The notes: generated by a model not told the origin, from the letters alone. Shown: positions 27,146-40,413, numbered from the stretch's first letter. The stretch is DNA of 64,000 nt from Paulownia fortunei (GCA_019321725.1 JAGSPU010000052.1:2852001-2916000), one strand, 5' to 3'. Numbers and translations are program-made.

Positions 27146-28272
27146 ATAAGACTGAAGCAACAAACATATACATTAATTCACCGTAATTTTGGTCATGATG
27201 CAATAGGTTGTTGCTGGTTTTCACATGTATACTTTTATCAAAGAAAGTTGGTTTGCTATTTTACTCTCCACAGCAATGTAATAAAGATGTACTGACAATC
27301 CGGGACTGCATATATGCGCGAATTGCCATAGATATATATAAAACAGTTGCATATTATTTTCCTTAAAAACTGCAATTTATTCTCACTTGAGTGTCATTTC
27401 CTTATATCTAAGACAGATGAATCTCGTCCCTACCCAGACTGAACGAAATTATATAAATTTAAAAGCCATTTTCTAGGAATTTAGCCTTGCCAAGAACATA
27501 TACTGGCATATTTCAGCCAATCAAACCACCTATAGTAGGGTTACAACAGACCTTCCAACAAGTGACTGGTCATGCTCAGAATTTCTTACAAATGAATGAT
27601 CTCAACCAAGATTCATGATAAGGGTAAATCATTAACCTGCGATGAAATAGAAACAAAATATGAGCATTTTCCAAAGTTTTGCATCTGTTCTAGCTAAGCA
27701 GCTCGTGATCATGGAGTAGCACAGAGCAGTCTCTAGTTAACTTTTGCTTCTAATGAATAGCATGTTACCAATAACCTTATGATGGTAAAGACCTACATTC
27801 CCTAGAATTAGGATGAAGAAATGAAAAACGTAGCAAAACTAGTAAATATGGCAACATTTCAGATGGGGATCCACAGGGTAGTACACAAAATTTATTAACC
27901 AACTAAGAAACACCATTCAAGTATACAACTGCTGAAGCACAAAATTTAATTGCCAGCTATGACAAACTAAAAAGTTCCTCAACCACTCTAGCACCCCATA
28001 AAAATAAAGTGAACATGGCATTATATAGTTCTTTGTTTATGCTTTCTTTCTATTTTGAAGCCATTTCTTCTATTTGAAGGCCCCATTTACGCGTTCAAGC
28101 TTCAAGACAAGGCCTAATAATGTGCACCTGAAGCAGTTTAACAATGAATGTATAATCTATTTAATGGCTGATATTCGCATCTCAATCAATTCAACAAAAG
28201 GAAAGATCACATCACTCTTGAGCCAAAGAAACATTACCAGTTTGCAACATACTGACCAAGGATTTATGCTCA
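27146..28272. other. Intergenic, between convergent CYSTM and GLDH
   Basis: I see no gene. This should hold the 3' untranslated regions of CYSTM (+) and GLDH (-). Base composition is more even than in the large intergenic stretches. Confidence 0.6.
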
Positions 28273-31200
28273 TCACACAGTCTCAGTCATGGGAAACAGT
28301 TTCTCCAGCATATTGTTAGAAAAGATGCGGTTGGGATCAAGCTCCTTTCTTGCTTGATTGTATGCATCCACAGGAAATCTCTTCCTTAGTCTTGCCTGCA
28401 GAGCAGCAAGCTCATCTTTGTCCTTTGGACCTACCGAGCAAGTTAAATTAATGTGATAAAATGAAAATTTTAATGTCAACAAGCATTTCGTCACAATCTG
28501 AGGAGATTAATGTGATAACATGAAAATTAATGTAAACAAGCATCTTGTCACAGTACGTGGAGATTGCGGACTTAAATTTCAGTTTCATCTTTGTTTACTA
28601 GAAGCTGGAAAAGGATTGACACACAGAACAATTTGTTGTTGCAGCTAAAGTCAAAACATTTATACAATTTACTTCCTAGTAATGAAGTACATCATTTAAT
28701 TCTGGCCCAGATTTCACTAACTAAGATTATTCCATCAGTTAACCATAACTTAATAATCCAGTATATATGCTTGCTATATTATGAGCACCGCATGTGATCA
28801 CGCGAATTGGTCCAACATACAAAAAAAAAAGTGAGCAACAAGCAACAAAATTTGATTTGTACCTCAATCTTAGCCCAATGTTCGTAAGCTGAATATTGAT
28901 CCCACAAATTTGCTTGTGTCAAATGCCGGTAGTGGAAAAATTCTTCAGTAATTTCCTTCCTCTGACGAGCATCCATTGTAGGAAGATACATAATTATACC
29001 AACCTGTTTTATACAAATGAAAAAAAATAAAAATAAAAAATACAATTGAAAAAAAATTAAAAAATCTAGACTTAGTCCACTGAATGTAAACTCACTAATA
29101 AATAAAAGAGGAGATATACACAAACTGGGGAGAGAGATAGAGGGAGTCCCTATCTCAAGTGCAACTAAGCAATGATACTTTCCGCTTAATAGATTGAGCT
29201 ATAGAAATATGCTTATAGAGTCAAATGAAATTCATTAAAAAACTTTGAACAAGGAAGGAATCTCATCTTATCAGTGCGTCAATCAAGTTTTAGCAAGGTT
29301 GCAGCATCTAATCCACCAGATATTAACTAGCAGAATGTCAAAGCTTCAATTGTGGAACAGAGCTCATGGCCCTATAACCAAGCATAAAAAATTAGGTATG
29401 AGAGAGAGTACCCATGAGAATATGTCATCCTCTGATGAGCTATAAGCTGGACTCATGAGGCTTCTGCTGCTTGCTGTCCATCTCTGCTCAATAGGTGCAG
29501 GGGCAGGTATATTCTCTTTTTCGATAATCTGCATCAATTTTTCTATGAATTCCAGATCTTTCATGCTAGGTTTTGATAGGGTTCCAGCTGGAAAACAGGT
29601 TTCTGAGACCCATTGTTGTCCACCACAATCAAAGCCCAGAATTTCATCACTCCAGCCTACTCTATATCCCTCTGACTTTCTCCAGAATTCAGCCTCTGCT
29701 TGATTGACCTTTGCAATGTGTTCTTTATTGAGAGGATCCAAGGCAAGTAGCTTATCTCTAAGTTCTGTAAATGAAAGTTCGGTGATATCTGGTTCATTTT
29801 CCTCAGGAGTCTTCGATGTGACAACTTCTTTCCTGTAAAAAATGAAATCACTTGATGGGGTTAACAGCTAGCTAATAATACTAATAAAAGATTTGGAAAC
29901 CTAAAAATTATACACTTTTCCACCAATCTTCCATTACTTAGGCTATGTAAGATTACGGATTGCTTCGTAGAATGCAATTGGTAAGAGGTAATGAGTTTAC
30001 CTGTACTGCCTCGACGATTCCCGATAAAGGTCTCTCACATGCTGCATAGCTTCCTCCTGAGTATATTTCGGTTTATACTTTGGTGGACCTTTCCATTTTG
30101 AAAGAGGATTACACTTCACAACCACAACTGTGTCAGTATATGGAATATACAGGTATTTGACATGCTTGTTTTCAGACAGAAGTTTCTGCAAAAGAAAATT
30201 GGAGGAATTTCAATGTTTCAAGAAATAATAATTTATGATATCAAGCATTTTCCAACATATCCATTCAATTTACAACATGCAATTGACATGAACACAGTGA
30301 TCCATGACGGCACGAGATCTATCATTCAGGTTGTCTTGTAACTAAACTCTCTTATCACATTGCACTAATCCTTAGCCAATGTCACCTTTGATCCACATAG
30401 GACCCAGAGAAGTTATTCCTTTACAATGGCATCCACAGATGATAAAGTACAGCCCAGTATATTATTCGTGCGCATGGACATGTATAATCACCATCACAGA
30501 GTTATAGGTCCAAACATATGGAGACATTGCAAAAAAATGGTCATCAGAAGAAAGAATTGGAGAAAGTAAACAATTATGAATAACCAGAAGCATTTCGTGT
30601 TTAAATAGCAACTATTTAATTGACTCTTAGAGATTGCTGTTAAAAGCACAAAACCGATGAAAATAGCAACATGAAAAACTCAAAACCATTTTTAGAAGTC
30701 ACTCACAGATGTGTATGTGCTTATATTTGTGTGTGCTGTGTGTGCGTGTGTGAATATACATATATATATGTATGTATATTTATCAGCTGGATGCAGGACC
30801 TCTGACTAAATAATGAATGATGTAAACAGAATCAAGTTGAAGGATCATCAAATAAGCAAAGAAAGCATGCATATCACTCAGGTTGCAGAATAGGTGACAT
30901 GCTGATGGATGATGAAAACAGAATCTAGGAATGATCATATGACACACCAAGGCAAACTCCAAACCCTTCAAGCTAAACTGTATTTTGTATGCCCTTGAGA
31001 GTAAATGAATAGAGTATTTTTGGTTGTTTCTTCAAGTTATTATTTGATTACAAAGCTGAGAAAATGCGTATTACTTGTGATTCTTTTTTATCTCTTTCAT
31101 GTTAGATACATATGTATGCTCTACAAGCTCCTGCCTCTCAACACATTGTAGAGTAACTTCTGCAACCACGCCAAGACCTCCAAGACCACAGCGAGCTAAA

Positions 31201-32468
31201 TAAAAGAGCTCTGGATCTTTCTCTTTAGAAACCTCGATTGTTCCCTTGGCGGGAGTAACCAGTTTCATGCTGATAACCTGCTCATCTATAGGAGGCAGCC
31301 TTGCACCAGTGCCATGCGCCCCAACCTAAAGATTTGCAATAAACGTCTAAAGACTTCAGAAGCTCAGAAGCAACTCAAAACTAGAATTGCAAATGACTAA
31401 AAGAAGGCAGAAGGACATATGCTAAAAGAACTCATAGATTATATTTTTTACCAAAACCATCAGCAGAGATATATTGATTTTATTTCTCCCTTATTTTTTC
31501 TATTCTAAATTTGGATGTGTTACATGCAAAAGGAAAAAAAAGGAGAAGTAATAGATTAACCATTTGTAAGCACTAATAATTAAAAAAAAACTTGGTTATC
31601 AAAAGGTAAACTTCCATATCGGAAACCAGGAAACTTGCAACAATCCTAATCAACACCTACATTCTCAAATGAAACGCATCACAGCAACCAATATTGCCAA
31701 GCAAAGCAGCAATAATCCCCCCCCCCCCCCCAACCCAAACACACACAAAAAAAAAAAAAATACAAAACAAGAAGAAGAAGGAAAAAATGAAAAAGATGGG
31801 CTACAATATTCAACTCAAATTTAATACCCACCTGGACAATGCCACCAATCTGCTGCTCCCTAATCGAAGCAAAATTCTGCAAAGTGAGTCCATACTCTTT
31901 AATCCCATCCACAAGCTGCTGAACCCTTATCCCCGCCTGCACCTAACCCTCTTATTTTTCTCATCCACCTCCAAAACCCTATCCATCAAAGCCAAATTCA
32001 CCATCCCAGAACGTGTCAACCCAATCCCATTAGGTGAAAGACCCGACCCAACAGGCCGGATCTTCTGCTTTTTCTCATTGCATTCTTTGACTACCGCTTC
32101 GAGCTCAGAAATGGTTTCGGGCTGTACAAAAGTGCGGGTTTGGACTTCGTGCGTGCCGCTCCAGTTGGATACAGTGTGGAGGTCGGGAGGAAGTGGGGCG
32201 TAGCGGAAGAGCTGGGCCCTTTTGTGCTTAGCGTTTTCAGGGAAGGGGAAGGGAGTAGTAGGTGGCGGCGCCGCAGCCGAGGAGGAGGAGGGTGTATCGA
32301 GGTATTTGCGCAGCTCGGCATCGGTGGTGGAAGAGGGTGGTGGGGTGGTATAGAGCAAAAGGGGCGGGCGTGAAAGGGTGAGGGGCGGTGGCGGAAGGGG
32401 TTTAATGGGTGGTGGCGGCGGAGGAGGAAGGAGTGGAGAGAGCGTTTGAGATTATTAGCTCGGAGCAT
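28273..32468 (-). CDS. GLDH: L-galactono-1,4-lactone dehydrogenase, mitochondrial
   Basis: This enzyme catalyses the last step of vitamin C synthesis, oxidising L-galactono-1,4-lactone and passing electrons to cytochrome c; it is also needed for complex I assembly. Exons (minus strand): 31832-32468, 31074-31325, 30001-30185, 29412-29832, 28863-29003, 28273-28430. The start MLRANNLKRSLHSFLLRR is an arginine-rich mitochondrial presequence. The FAD-domain motifs RPVGSGLSPNGIGL, QNFASIREQQIGG and ARCGLGGLGVVAEVTLQC follow. EGYRVGWSDEILGFDCGGQQ, IFSWVGIIMYLPT and RKRFPVDAYNQARKELDPNR complete the family. Single-base lesions: the presequence poly-C, two compensating shifts across the membrane segment (YTLLLLGCGAATYYS in the restored frame), the RVRVQAGIRV junction near 31943, the exon 2 donor (AAG followed by TAAT where AAG|GTAAT is expected) and the exon 6 acceptor. 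Conservation elsewhere argues for a working gene. Confidence 0.95.
28447..28563. repeat. 59-base tandem duplication at the end of GLDH intron 5
   Basis: Two units begin ATTAATGTGATAAAATGAAA (28447) and ATTAATGTGATAACATGAAA (28506). Both contain AACAAGCATNTNGTCACA and end GGAGA. They lie in the intron, immediately upstream (minus strand) of the last exon. Confidence 0.85.
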
Positions 32469-34189
32469 TGGGAATTGGGTGGGTTTTTAAGAGGTTTTAG
32501 CTTTTAATGAAGTTGAATGTGGGAGATTCTTGGGAGGAGGAAGTGGAAGAGATCAACAAAGTTTTCTGGAACGGATTGCCAATCTTTTGGGGTTGAAAAT
32601 TGGGACAGTCTTTGCCAGATTGAAAACAAATCGATTAATATAAAATGTTTTTTAAAATAAATATTCGATTATAAATTGTATAAATTGAAATAAATAATTA
32701 AACACGAATTAAAATTGATGATCCCACTGACCAACATTTAATAGTACTAAATTACTATCTTGTACTCAATTGAGACTAAGGATAAATGTAAGTTCAGTTC
32801 TTGAACCATAAAATTATTACAATTAGCTTATTTTAATGATTTTGAGCTTTAACTTAAATTGGTACAGCAAATGTTGAAAGAGTTAGCTGAATATCAAGGT
32901 TAGAAAAACACTTGAGCTTGAGCCTACACTTTACTCAAGCCTGTTCTTGCACATCATACTAGTGCATGGCGTAAAGCATTGTTTTTCTGCAAGGTGAGTG
33001 GATTTTTCTTTTTTCTTTTTTTTTTTTTTAATAAATGAGACTACTTAATATTTTATACAAATCTTGTTTAAAAAGTTAATTTCTTATCAATAGAGATAGA
33101 CATGTAACATTTATTTTGATTAAATCATATTTTTCTCATTCAATGTTGTTACATTGTGTTTGAATTACAGAATTTGAGGGTTAAGGCAATAAATCCTCTC
33201 TTATTTGGATAATTTTCAATTATTTGGATTTGAAAATACTTTTATAATTATTTTGAATTATTATTAAAATAAAATTCACTTAAAATTGAAATCATTTGAA
33301 ATTCTTAACTTCAAAATTTCCTTCAAATCCAAATTGTTCACTGTAAATGCAATCTAATTCTTTTTGAAAATATTGTCAAATGATACATTATTTTCTATAT
33401 ATATATTTTAAAAGTATTATCTTACTTAAATATTGATGTGATAATACAATTTTTAATATCTTTTTTTAAAATAAAATATATAAAGGCATAAAAAAAATCT
33501 CTTTTAAATTTTGCAAAAATTGATATTTTTTAAGGATGTTATATACTCAACATAATTGAGCACTAATCAAATCATGGAATTAACATTTCTTACACTTATT
33601 ACATGAGTGATCTATAATATATCGAAAGATATAAAATAAATTTACATGATTTTAAAATCCTTACAAGGAAGAATAACTAGGTTCATTAAGGAAAAAAAAA
33701 GAGAAAAAAAAAAAACTAGGTTCATTAAGGTTGTCCCGTGATAATGTTACAAAATTCGTATGTGCCAAAAAAAAAAGAAAACTGAAAAAGGGTAAGGATG
33801 TGGATATTGCATTGCAAATATACCCACAAACCCATATTCGCTGTCGTTGAGGAGAGTCCACCACACGCTCACTAGATTTCAGCTACCCATGGTTTCTGCA
33901 AAAATCTTCTCAGCCCGAAATTAATGCTTTCTTCGGCTTCACTCCCTCGTATTACGAGTAAGTGAATAATCAGCTTCTTTTTCTGGTTTACTCTTCTCCA
34001 ATCCAGGAAGAAATTCTTTAGGTTCTATCACAAAATGAACAAGTTCCTGTACGTATGCCCAATTCATGCTTCGTTTGTTGCCGCCAATTCAAGATTCTGA
34101 TTTGAGAATTCTTGAAACCCATATTTTATTTGCCAGAACTAGAGGAACTCATTGGGATTTTATTGCAAAATCTAATCTTGTTAGAAGTT
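32469..34189. other. Intergenic, between divergent GLDH and LCYB
   Basis: This holds the GLDH promoter (from 32469 upwards) and the LCYB promoter and leader (below 34190). There is a repeated AACTAGGTTCATTAAGG at about 33674 and 33713, separated by poly-A. A likely LCYB leader intron runs from about 33960 (ACGAG followed by TAAGTG, a donor if one G is missing) to the acceptor TTTGCCAG at about 34136. No other gene is seen. Confidence 0.5.
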
Positions 34190-35698
34190 ATGGATACTCT
34201 ACTCAAGACTCACAATAAGCTTCAATTTCTGCACCCAGTTCATGGGTTTGCAGATAAGGTTAGTGCCTTTAGCTCGTTGAAGCCTCAGAACCTTGAACCA
34301 AAGTTTCATTCCAAGAAATCCCACACTAAATTGAGTAAAGGTTTCTGTGTGAAGGCCAGTTCTAGTGCCCTTTTGGAGCTTGTGCCTGAAACCAAGAAGG
34401 AAAATCTTGAATTTGAGCTCCCCATGTATGACCCTTCGAAAGGCCTTGTAGTGGATCTAGCTGTTGTAGGTGGGGGTCCTGCAGGACTTGCGGTGGCGCA
34501 GCAAGTTTCGGAGGCAGGGCTTTCTGTTTGCTCGATTGATCCTTCTCCCAAGTTGATTTGGCCTAACAACTATGGTGTGTGGGTGGATGAATTTGAGGCC
34601 ATGGATTTGTTGGATTGTTTGGACACAACGTGGTCCGGTGCTGTGGTGTACATTGATGATAAGTCGACTAAAGATCTTGATAGGCCTTATGGAGGGTTAA
34701 CAGAAAGCAGCTGAAATCGAAAATGATGCAGAAATGCATTTCGAATGGTGTTAAATTTCATCAAGCCAAGGTTGTGAAAGTAATTCATGAGGAATCCAAA
34801 TCATTATTGATATGCAATGATGGTGTTACTATTCAGGCTGCAGTGGTTCTTGATGCAACTGGGTTCTCCAGATGCCTTGTACAGTATGATAAGCCATATA
34901 ACCCGGGCTATCAAGTGGCTTATGGGATTTTAGCAGAAGTTGAAGAACATCCATTTGATACAAATAAGATGGTTTTTATGGATTGGCGAGACTCTCATCT
35001 TAATAATAATAAAGAGCTGAAAGAGAGGAATCGAAGGATTCCAACTTTTCTGTATGCAATGCCCTTTTCTTCACAAAGAATATTCCTAGAAGAAACTTCC
35101 CTTGTAGCTCGTCCTGGAGTACCTATGAAGGATATTCAGGAACGAATGGTTGCTCGACTGAGTCACTTAGGTATAAAAGTAAAGAGCATTGAAGAGGACG
35201 AGCACTGTGTGATTCCAATGGGGGCCTCTGCCAGTGTTACCTCAGAGAGTTGTTGGAATTGGTGGTACTGCAGGGATGGTGCATCCTTCAACTGGCTATA
35301 TGGTTGCAAGGACTTTGGCTGCTGCCCCAATTGTCGCTAATGCTATTGTTCAGTACCTAGGTTCTGATAGAGGCATTCTGGGTAATGACTTGTCTGCAGA
35401 AGTTTGGAAAGACTTGTGGCCTATAGAAAGGAGACGCCAAAGGGAATTTTTTTGTTTTGGGATGGATATTCTGCTTAAGCTTGATTTACATTCCACCAGA
35501 AGGTTTTTTGATGCTTTTTTTGACTTAGAACCTCGTTACTGGCATGGATTCTTGTCATCCGGCTGTTTCTTCCTGAGCTCATACTTTTTGGGCTCTCCCT
35601 TTTTTCATGCCTCTAGTACTTCTAGGTTAGAGATTATGGCAAAGGGCACACTTCCTTTGGTAAATATGATCAACAACTTATTACAGGATAGAGAATGA
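34190..35698 (+). CDS. LCYB: Lycopene beta-cyclase, chloroplastic
   Basis: This enzyme forms both beta-ionone rings of beta-carotene from lycopene in plastids. The gene is intronless, as usual for plant LCYB, and its length (about 503 codons) is normal. It opens MDTLLKTHNKLQFLHPVHGF, a plastid transit peptide, and continues through LELVPETKKENLEFELP. The FAD-binding site is DLAVVGGGPAGLAVAQQ. Cyclase motifs include WPNNYGVWVDEFE, LDATGFSRCLVQYDKPYNPG, FMDWRDSHL and GIGGTAGMVHPSTGYMVART. I chose the ATG at 34190 by family alignment. As printed the frame breaks four times: GGAGGG at 34691-34696 (one base lost, before VNRKQLKSKMMQ), GGGG at 35221 (one G lost, IPMGGPLP), near 35560 (one C lost, SSRLFLPEL) and a compensating change in the T run at about 35600. 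All four are in runs and the protein is otherwise intact, so sequence error is likelier than a pseudogene. Confidence 0.95.
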
Positions 35699-38412
35699 AT
35701 ATGTTGTTTTTATTTTTTATATGTTACCCCAGGTGACATGTATATTTACCATTTATCTTTGGAACAAATGCAATATGAATTAGCTGCTTTCATGGCTTCT
35801 TTCTCCAGTTTCAGCTTTCTGATCTTGCTCTTTCTACTCAAGTAGCAAAATGCTTAAATATTTGTTGTTAAATCGCCAGCTTTACGGGTTTTGCACGTTA
35901 AGTTGACTGTATAGCTCGTATAACTATGAAAAATGTGGATGCCCTGATCCTTTGACGTAAAGATCCTTTGATATCATTTTGAAAAACCGCTCTTTAATTT
36001 ATACGAGTTCTTGTGAGTTGACATTATGCAATTTAAAATGGATAAATCAATTTTTATATGAGGAAAGCATTATTCATCTGAATAGTTTGGTGAAGATTCT
36101 CAATTAGAACGATGGTACTCACATTTGACATTCTCTGAAAGTGTCAATGACTCGTTGATGTAAGCAAAGCTCGGAATTTCTCACTTCTCAGTGTGCTATT
36201 TGGTTTTCTTGTTTCCAGGAATAAAGCAGATTTCGTTGCTTTTGTCATCTGCATATTACACTTGATTGGGGTGCTCAGTTTTACTGTATAACAATAATAT
36301 CACACATCATACATCAACATCGTAAGTTGGCTACTAGTGTGATTATTATACAACTTTGGCGTAAATTATGGTACTTACGGTTATGCACCTTACTTGTTTT
36401 TTTTTTTTGAGAAACTGTGCCTACAGGTTTTCTAATTTTTAACTAATAGGAATTATACACAATTCTACGATGATAGTTCTATTTGACGGTTGTAAATGCT
36501 TTGAATGACAGTAGCGTGCTTCTTGGTCAATGTGTAGAATGTGAGGTAATTTTAGTTTTAGTTGAAATACAATGAACATTGAACAATGCGAGGCTTATTC
36601 TCCCGAAATCTTCTGCCTGTCTCGTTTTATTATGATCATTTTGTGTTTGGGTAAAGATAAGTCGTGTGAACTGGTGATTGGGTTCTGATGAGCATTCTTT
36701 CTCTCCAAATCTCAAATGGGAGTCACTGGTATACTTTCTTCAGAATGATTTCCCTTCTTGGAATGCCTGTAACTGATCCTTCTGCTGCTGAACCAACATA
36801 CCACACCTGCAACGTACCTTGACTTGAGCAATGCAGGGTGATTATAAGACTTCTCTACTAATCCTTTATATCTTTTTCTTTGTCAGCTGGTGACACCTTA
36901 AAGCTGTTTGTACATCTGTTTTTATAATCTATGAATCTTACAACGCCTTTAATAGAAATTTCAGTTTAAAATTTGACAGGAGCCAAGAGAAAACAACACA
37001 AGAATTCAGTTCACTACTTCAGAGGGTTCAATCAAAGCATAACAGGACCATAACTTCTTGGTCACTACTTTGGAAGTGAGTAACTGCATCATAACTTCCT
37101 CAATGTGTGAGTCCTTAATATCATTTTGATCTCATAGTATCTTAACTTTGGAGTTATATCACAATATGAAAAATTAGTGTTAGCCTCTCTAACATGTTAT
37201 GTATGATATAGATGATATTGTCTGAAAGGGACAGGACTGAGAAAACAATATCTTAGATTTGACTGGTATTAGAATAAAAGAAGACAAGTTTGATTCATGT
37301 CATCACCTTGTATTAATCGCTTAGCTACTTCCATTATCAATTAGAGTTGATATAACTGTGAATATGGGCAAAATCCAAAGGGTTGGTTAGGCATAAGAGG
37401 TTTCTAGTAACTAATAAGCATGGGTAACAATAGCACACATTATAATTTCATCTACATGTAGGATGTTTTTAGTTTGGAGCGTATATGTTTGGTCTTACAA
37501 CTCATTTAGCTATACGAACATGTATAGTGGCAAAGGAAACAATACCATGCAAGCTATTATGGGAGTAAGAGATATTTTAAAACATAAATTAGACTCTCAT
37601 AAGAATCAATTTTGCCATAATTGAGAGATATATCTGATTTTGTTAGTTTGTATTTCAATTCTTGTAATCAAATTCCTAATAGCAGTATTCTTGTAATCGA
37701 ATTCCCAACACCTTATTAATAGCCATAACTCCTCTTTTTTAGCTGTGAATAACACGTGAAAAAAATACTAAATGAGAAAATCATTTCAAAATCTAATCAT
37801 ATAAACTCAAGTCACAATAATAAATTATGTAGATTTTGTTGTGACCTTACAATTTTATCAAAGTATCAAAAGTTTGTATATCCTTTTCACTTTGGACGAT
37901 AGTTGATAATATTAGCCTTTTAAACTAATTAGTGTATTATATATATTTCTCAAATATCTTTTTTAAAAGGTTTGTAACTGTTTGGAATGTGAGACCACAC
38001 TTCACATCTTCTATTCCAATTTGATGTTTTATCTCGTATTGCACTTCTTAGGTACACGTCAACTGTATAAAATATTTCCTTAAATATATATTTAGTGTGA
38101 ATCAGACACATGTAATACCAAATTAGAATAGAAGATTCGAATTGGTAAGATCGCTTTTTGGTACAATTGTTTTGAAAATGTAGGAGTGAAGAATTATCGG
38201 GAACAAGGAATCAAATGGAAATTCAAGGAGAGAAATTTTATAATGTTATTGCTCAATTTGGTTTTGAAAGAAATAATGTAGAGAATCAAAGGGATTTGAT
38301 ACCAAATATGAAATGCAACGTGCATTGATGCATAGTTTGGTTTTTGTTGTTGATGTTGAAACCTCGTATCTGGCCATATATAGGAGAAAACCAAGAGATG
38401 TAAAGCCTAAAA
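35699..38412. other. Intergenic, between LCYB and GUX-like gene
   Basis: LCYB 3' region and the upstream region of the glycosyltransferase. The short open frames look random and I identify no gene, RNA or repeat with confidence. Confidence 0.6.
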
Positions 38413-40413
38413 ATGGCTTCCATGTTTTCCAAATGGAAGCACTTCACTTTTCCCTTCATCACTCTCTCCATTGCCCTCCTTTTTCTTGTCACTAACTACT
38501 TGTTTTTCACCATCAGCTACACGAGGCAGCTGCAAGATGAGTTTCAAAATGTGTCCACGTACCTTAAAAGCTTAAGAAATCCTGAGTGGTTCGAGGTTGT
38601 CTCCCAAGATATCAAAGACGAAAAAATCAAGATAGGATTGGTGAACATGGATCGGTTAGGGATGAAGTCCTCACACACACAAAAAAACATACCTTAAAAG
38701 CGTGAGAAATCCTGAATGGTTTGAGTTTGTTGCACGAGAGTTCAAAGATGAAACAATCAAGATAGGATTGGTATTGGATGGGATGACAGATGAAGTTCAA
38801 ACAAAAGCAAAGATGGTAAAGGTACATTTCGACCGTGTGGGGAGGACATTCAATGGTCCGACTTGGCTCCTGAGAGGATTGATGAAAATTCAAAGTGCCC
38901 GATATCCCGATGCCAAGATTCGAAGATTATCAGGAGTTGGATGTGGTAGTTGCTAGTGTTTCTCGTTGTGAAGATGGTGGGTTGAGGGATGTTTTTCGGT
39001 TGCAAGTAAACTTGGTGGTGGCTAACTTACTAGTTAGAAGTGGGAGGAAGGACAACCGACCAGTGTTTGCTGTGTTTGTGGGGTCTTGTAAGCCTATGTG
39101 GGAGATTTTTAGATGTGATGACCTTTTGTGGAATGAAGGCAACTCTTGGGTTTACAAACCTGAATTGACAAGGATCAAAAAGTTGGTGCTCATGCCTGTG
39201 GGTGCATGCCAATTTGTCCCTCCATTTTCCAATTTTGGTATGCTTATGTGTTCTCTTAAGTTACATACTTGCCCCTCAGTTTCTCTTGATAGAACAGTTA
39301 TTTCCTATAATCAAGAATCAACGAATATTAGAGTACTCTATATGGATCACCTTCATGCTAAGATTATTGCATAATTCCTAAACTCAATGTTTCATATTAT
39401 AGAAGTAACATCAAGATATTTGATTATAGATCACATGCACTTAGTATTAATGTATTTACCTAATGTACATGATGAAACACAAATTGAAGGTCATGTCTAG
39501 TTGAATATTAATTAAGGTGTTTGGTATGATTGAATTCCAGGTGAAGAACAATGGAGAACGCATAACCGCATAATTAGCCAAAGCAATCACCTCTTCCGCA
39601 GCCAAGAGAGGCTTATGTTACTGTGCTATACCTCAGAAGACTATGTCTGCGGCGCAATAGTTTTGGCCCAAAGCATCATCCAATCAAACTCAACCAAAGA
39701 TCTCATCCTGCTTGCTGATGACAACATATCAGCAGAATCCATCGAGGGTCTCAAGCAGCAGGATGGAAAACCAAACGCATCAAACGAATACGAAGCCCTT
39801 TTTCGAGGAAAAGTGCCTACAACGAATGGAACTACAGCAAGCTCCGAATATGGCAACTCAAACAATATGACAAACTAATATTCATAGACGCTGATCTCAT
39901 AGTGAACAGAAACCTGGACAAATTCTTCATGTACCCACAGCTGACAGCTGCTGGGAATTATGAGAAGCACCTTTTCAACTCCGGGCTGATGTTAGTGGAG
40001 CCATCTCATGCACATTCAACACTCTTATGAAGAAGATGTTGGTAGTGGAATCATACAATGGTGGAGATCAGGGGTTTCTCAACGAGATGTTTGCCTGGTG
40101 GCACCGCCTCCCTGCGCAGCTAAATTATCTCAAAGTTTTCGTCGATCGTAATGATCATCTACATTGGATAAACAAGGATGTGTACGCTGTGCATTACACC
40201 GGTTTGAAGCCCTGGAAGTGTTTCAAAGAACGTGATTGCAACTGGGATGTGTTAGAATTCCACAGATATGCGAGTAACTCGGCTCACAGGATGTGGTGGC
40301 GTGTTTACAGAACCATGCCCAAGAAACTGAGACCATATTGCTCACAGGATAGATACATAGTCAAGAATGCTACTTCTCCTAAGGGTCATCCAGTAGTGAA
40401 CAAGGGTTTATAG
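38413..40413 (+). CDS. GUX-like xylan alpha-glucuronosyltransferase, GT8
   Basis: A Golgi type II membrane protein of glycosyltransferase family 8. Family members transfer glucuronic acid from UDP-glucuronate to the xylan backbone. Exon 1 is 38413-39237 and exon 2 is 39541-40413. The N terminus has a short basic stretch and one membrane anchor (FITLSIALLFLVTNYLFF). Family motifs are PMPRFEDYQELDVVVA, FRLQVNLVVANLLVRSG, KPMWEIFRCDDLLW and VYKPEL. EDYVCGAIVLAQSIIQSNS, the metal-binding DxD in IFIDADLIV (39888-39896), HLFNSGLMLVEPS, YNGGDQGFLNEMFAWWHRLP and HYTGLKPWKCF follow. The TYLKS-RNPEWFE-KDE-IKIGLV segment occurs twice, 130 bases apart. Frame changes lie near 38690, 38850, 38893, 39755 and 40008. 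GUX4/5-type membership is a guess. Confidence 0.88.

Noticed and set aside
34190..35698. LCYB as a pseudogene because of four frame breaks
   Set aside because: All catalytic motifs are intact, there are no true nonsense changes, the lesions sit mostly in base runs, and neighbouring genes show the same lesion type.
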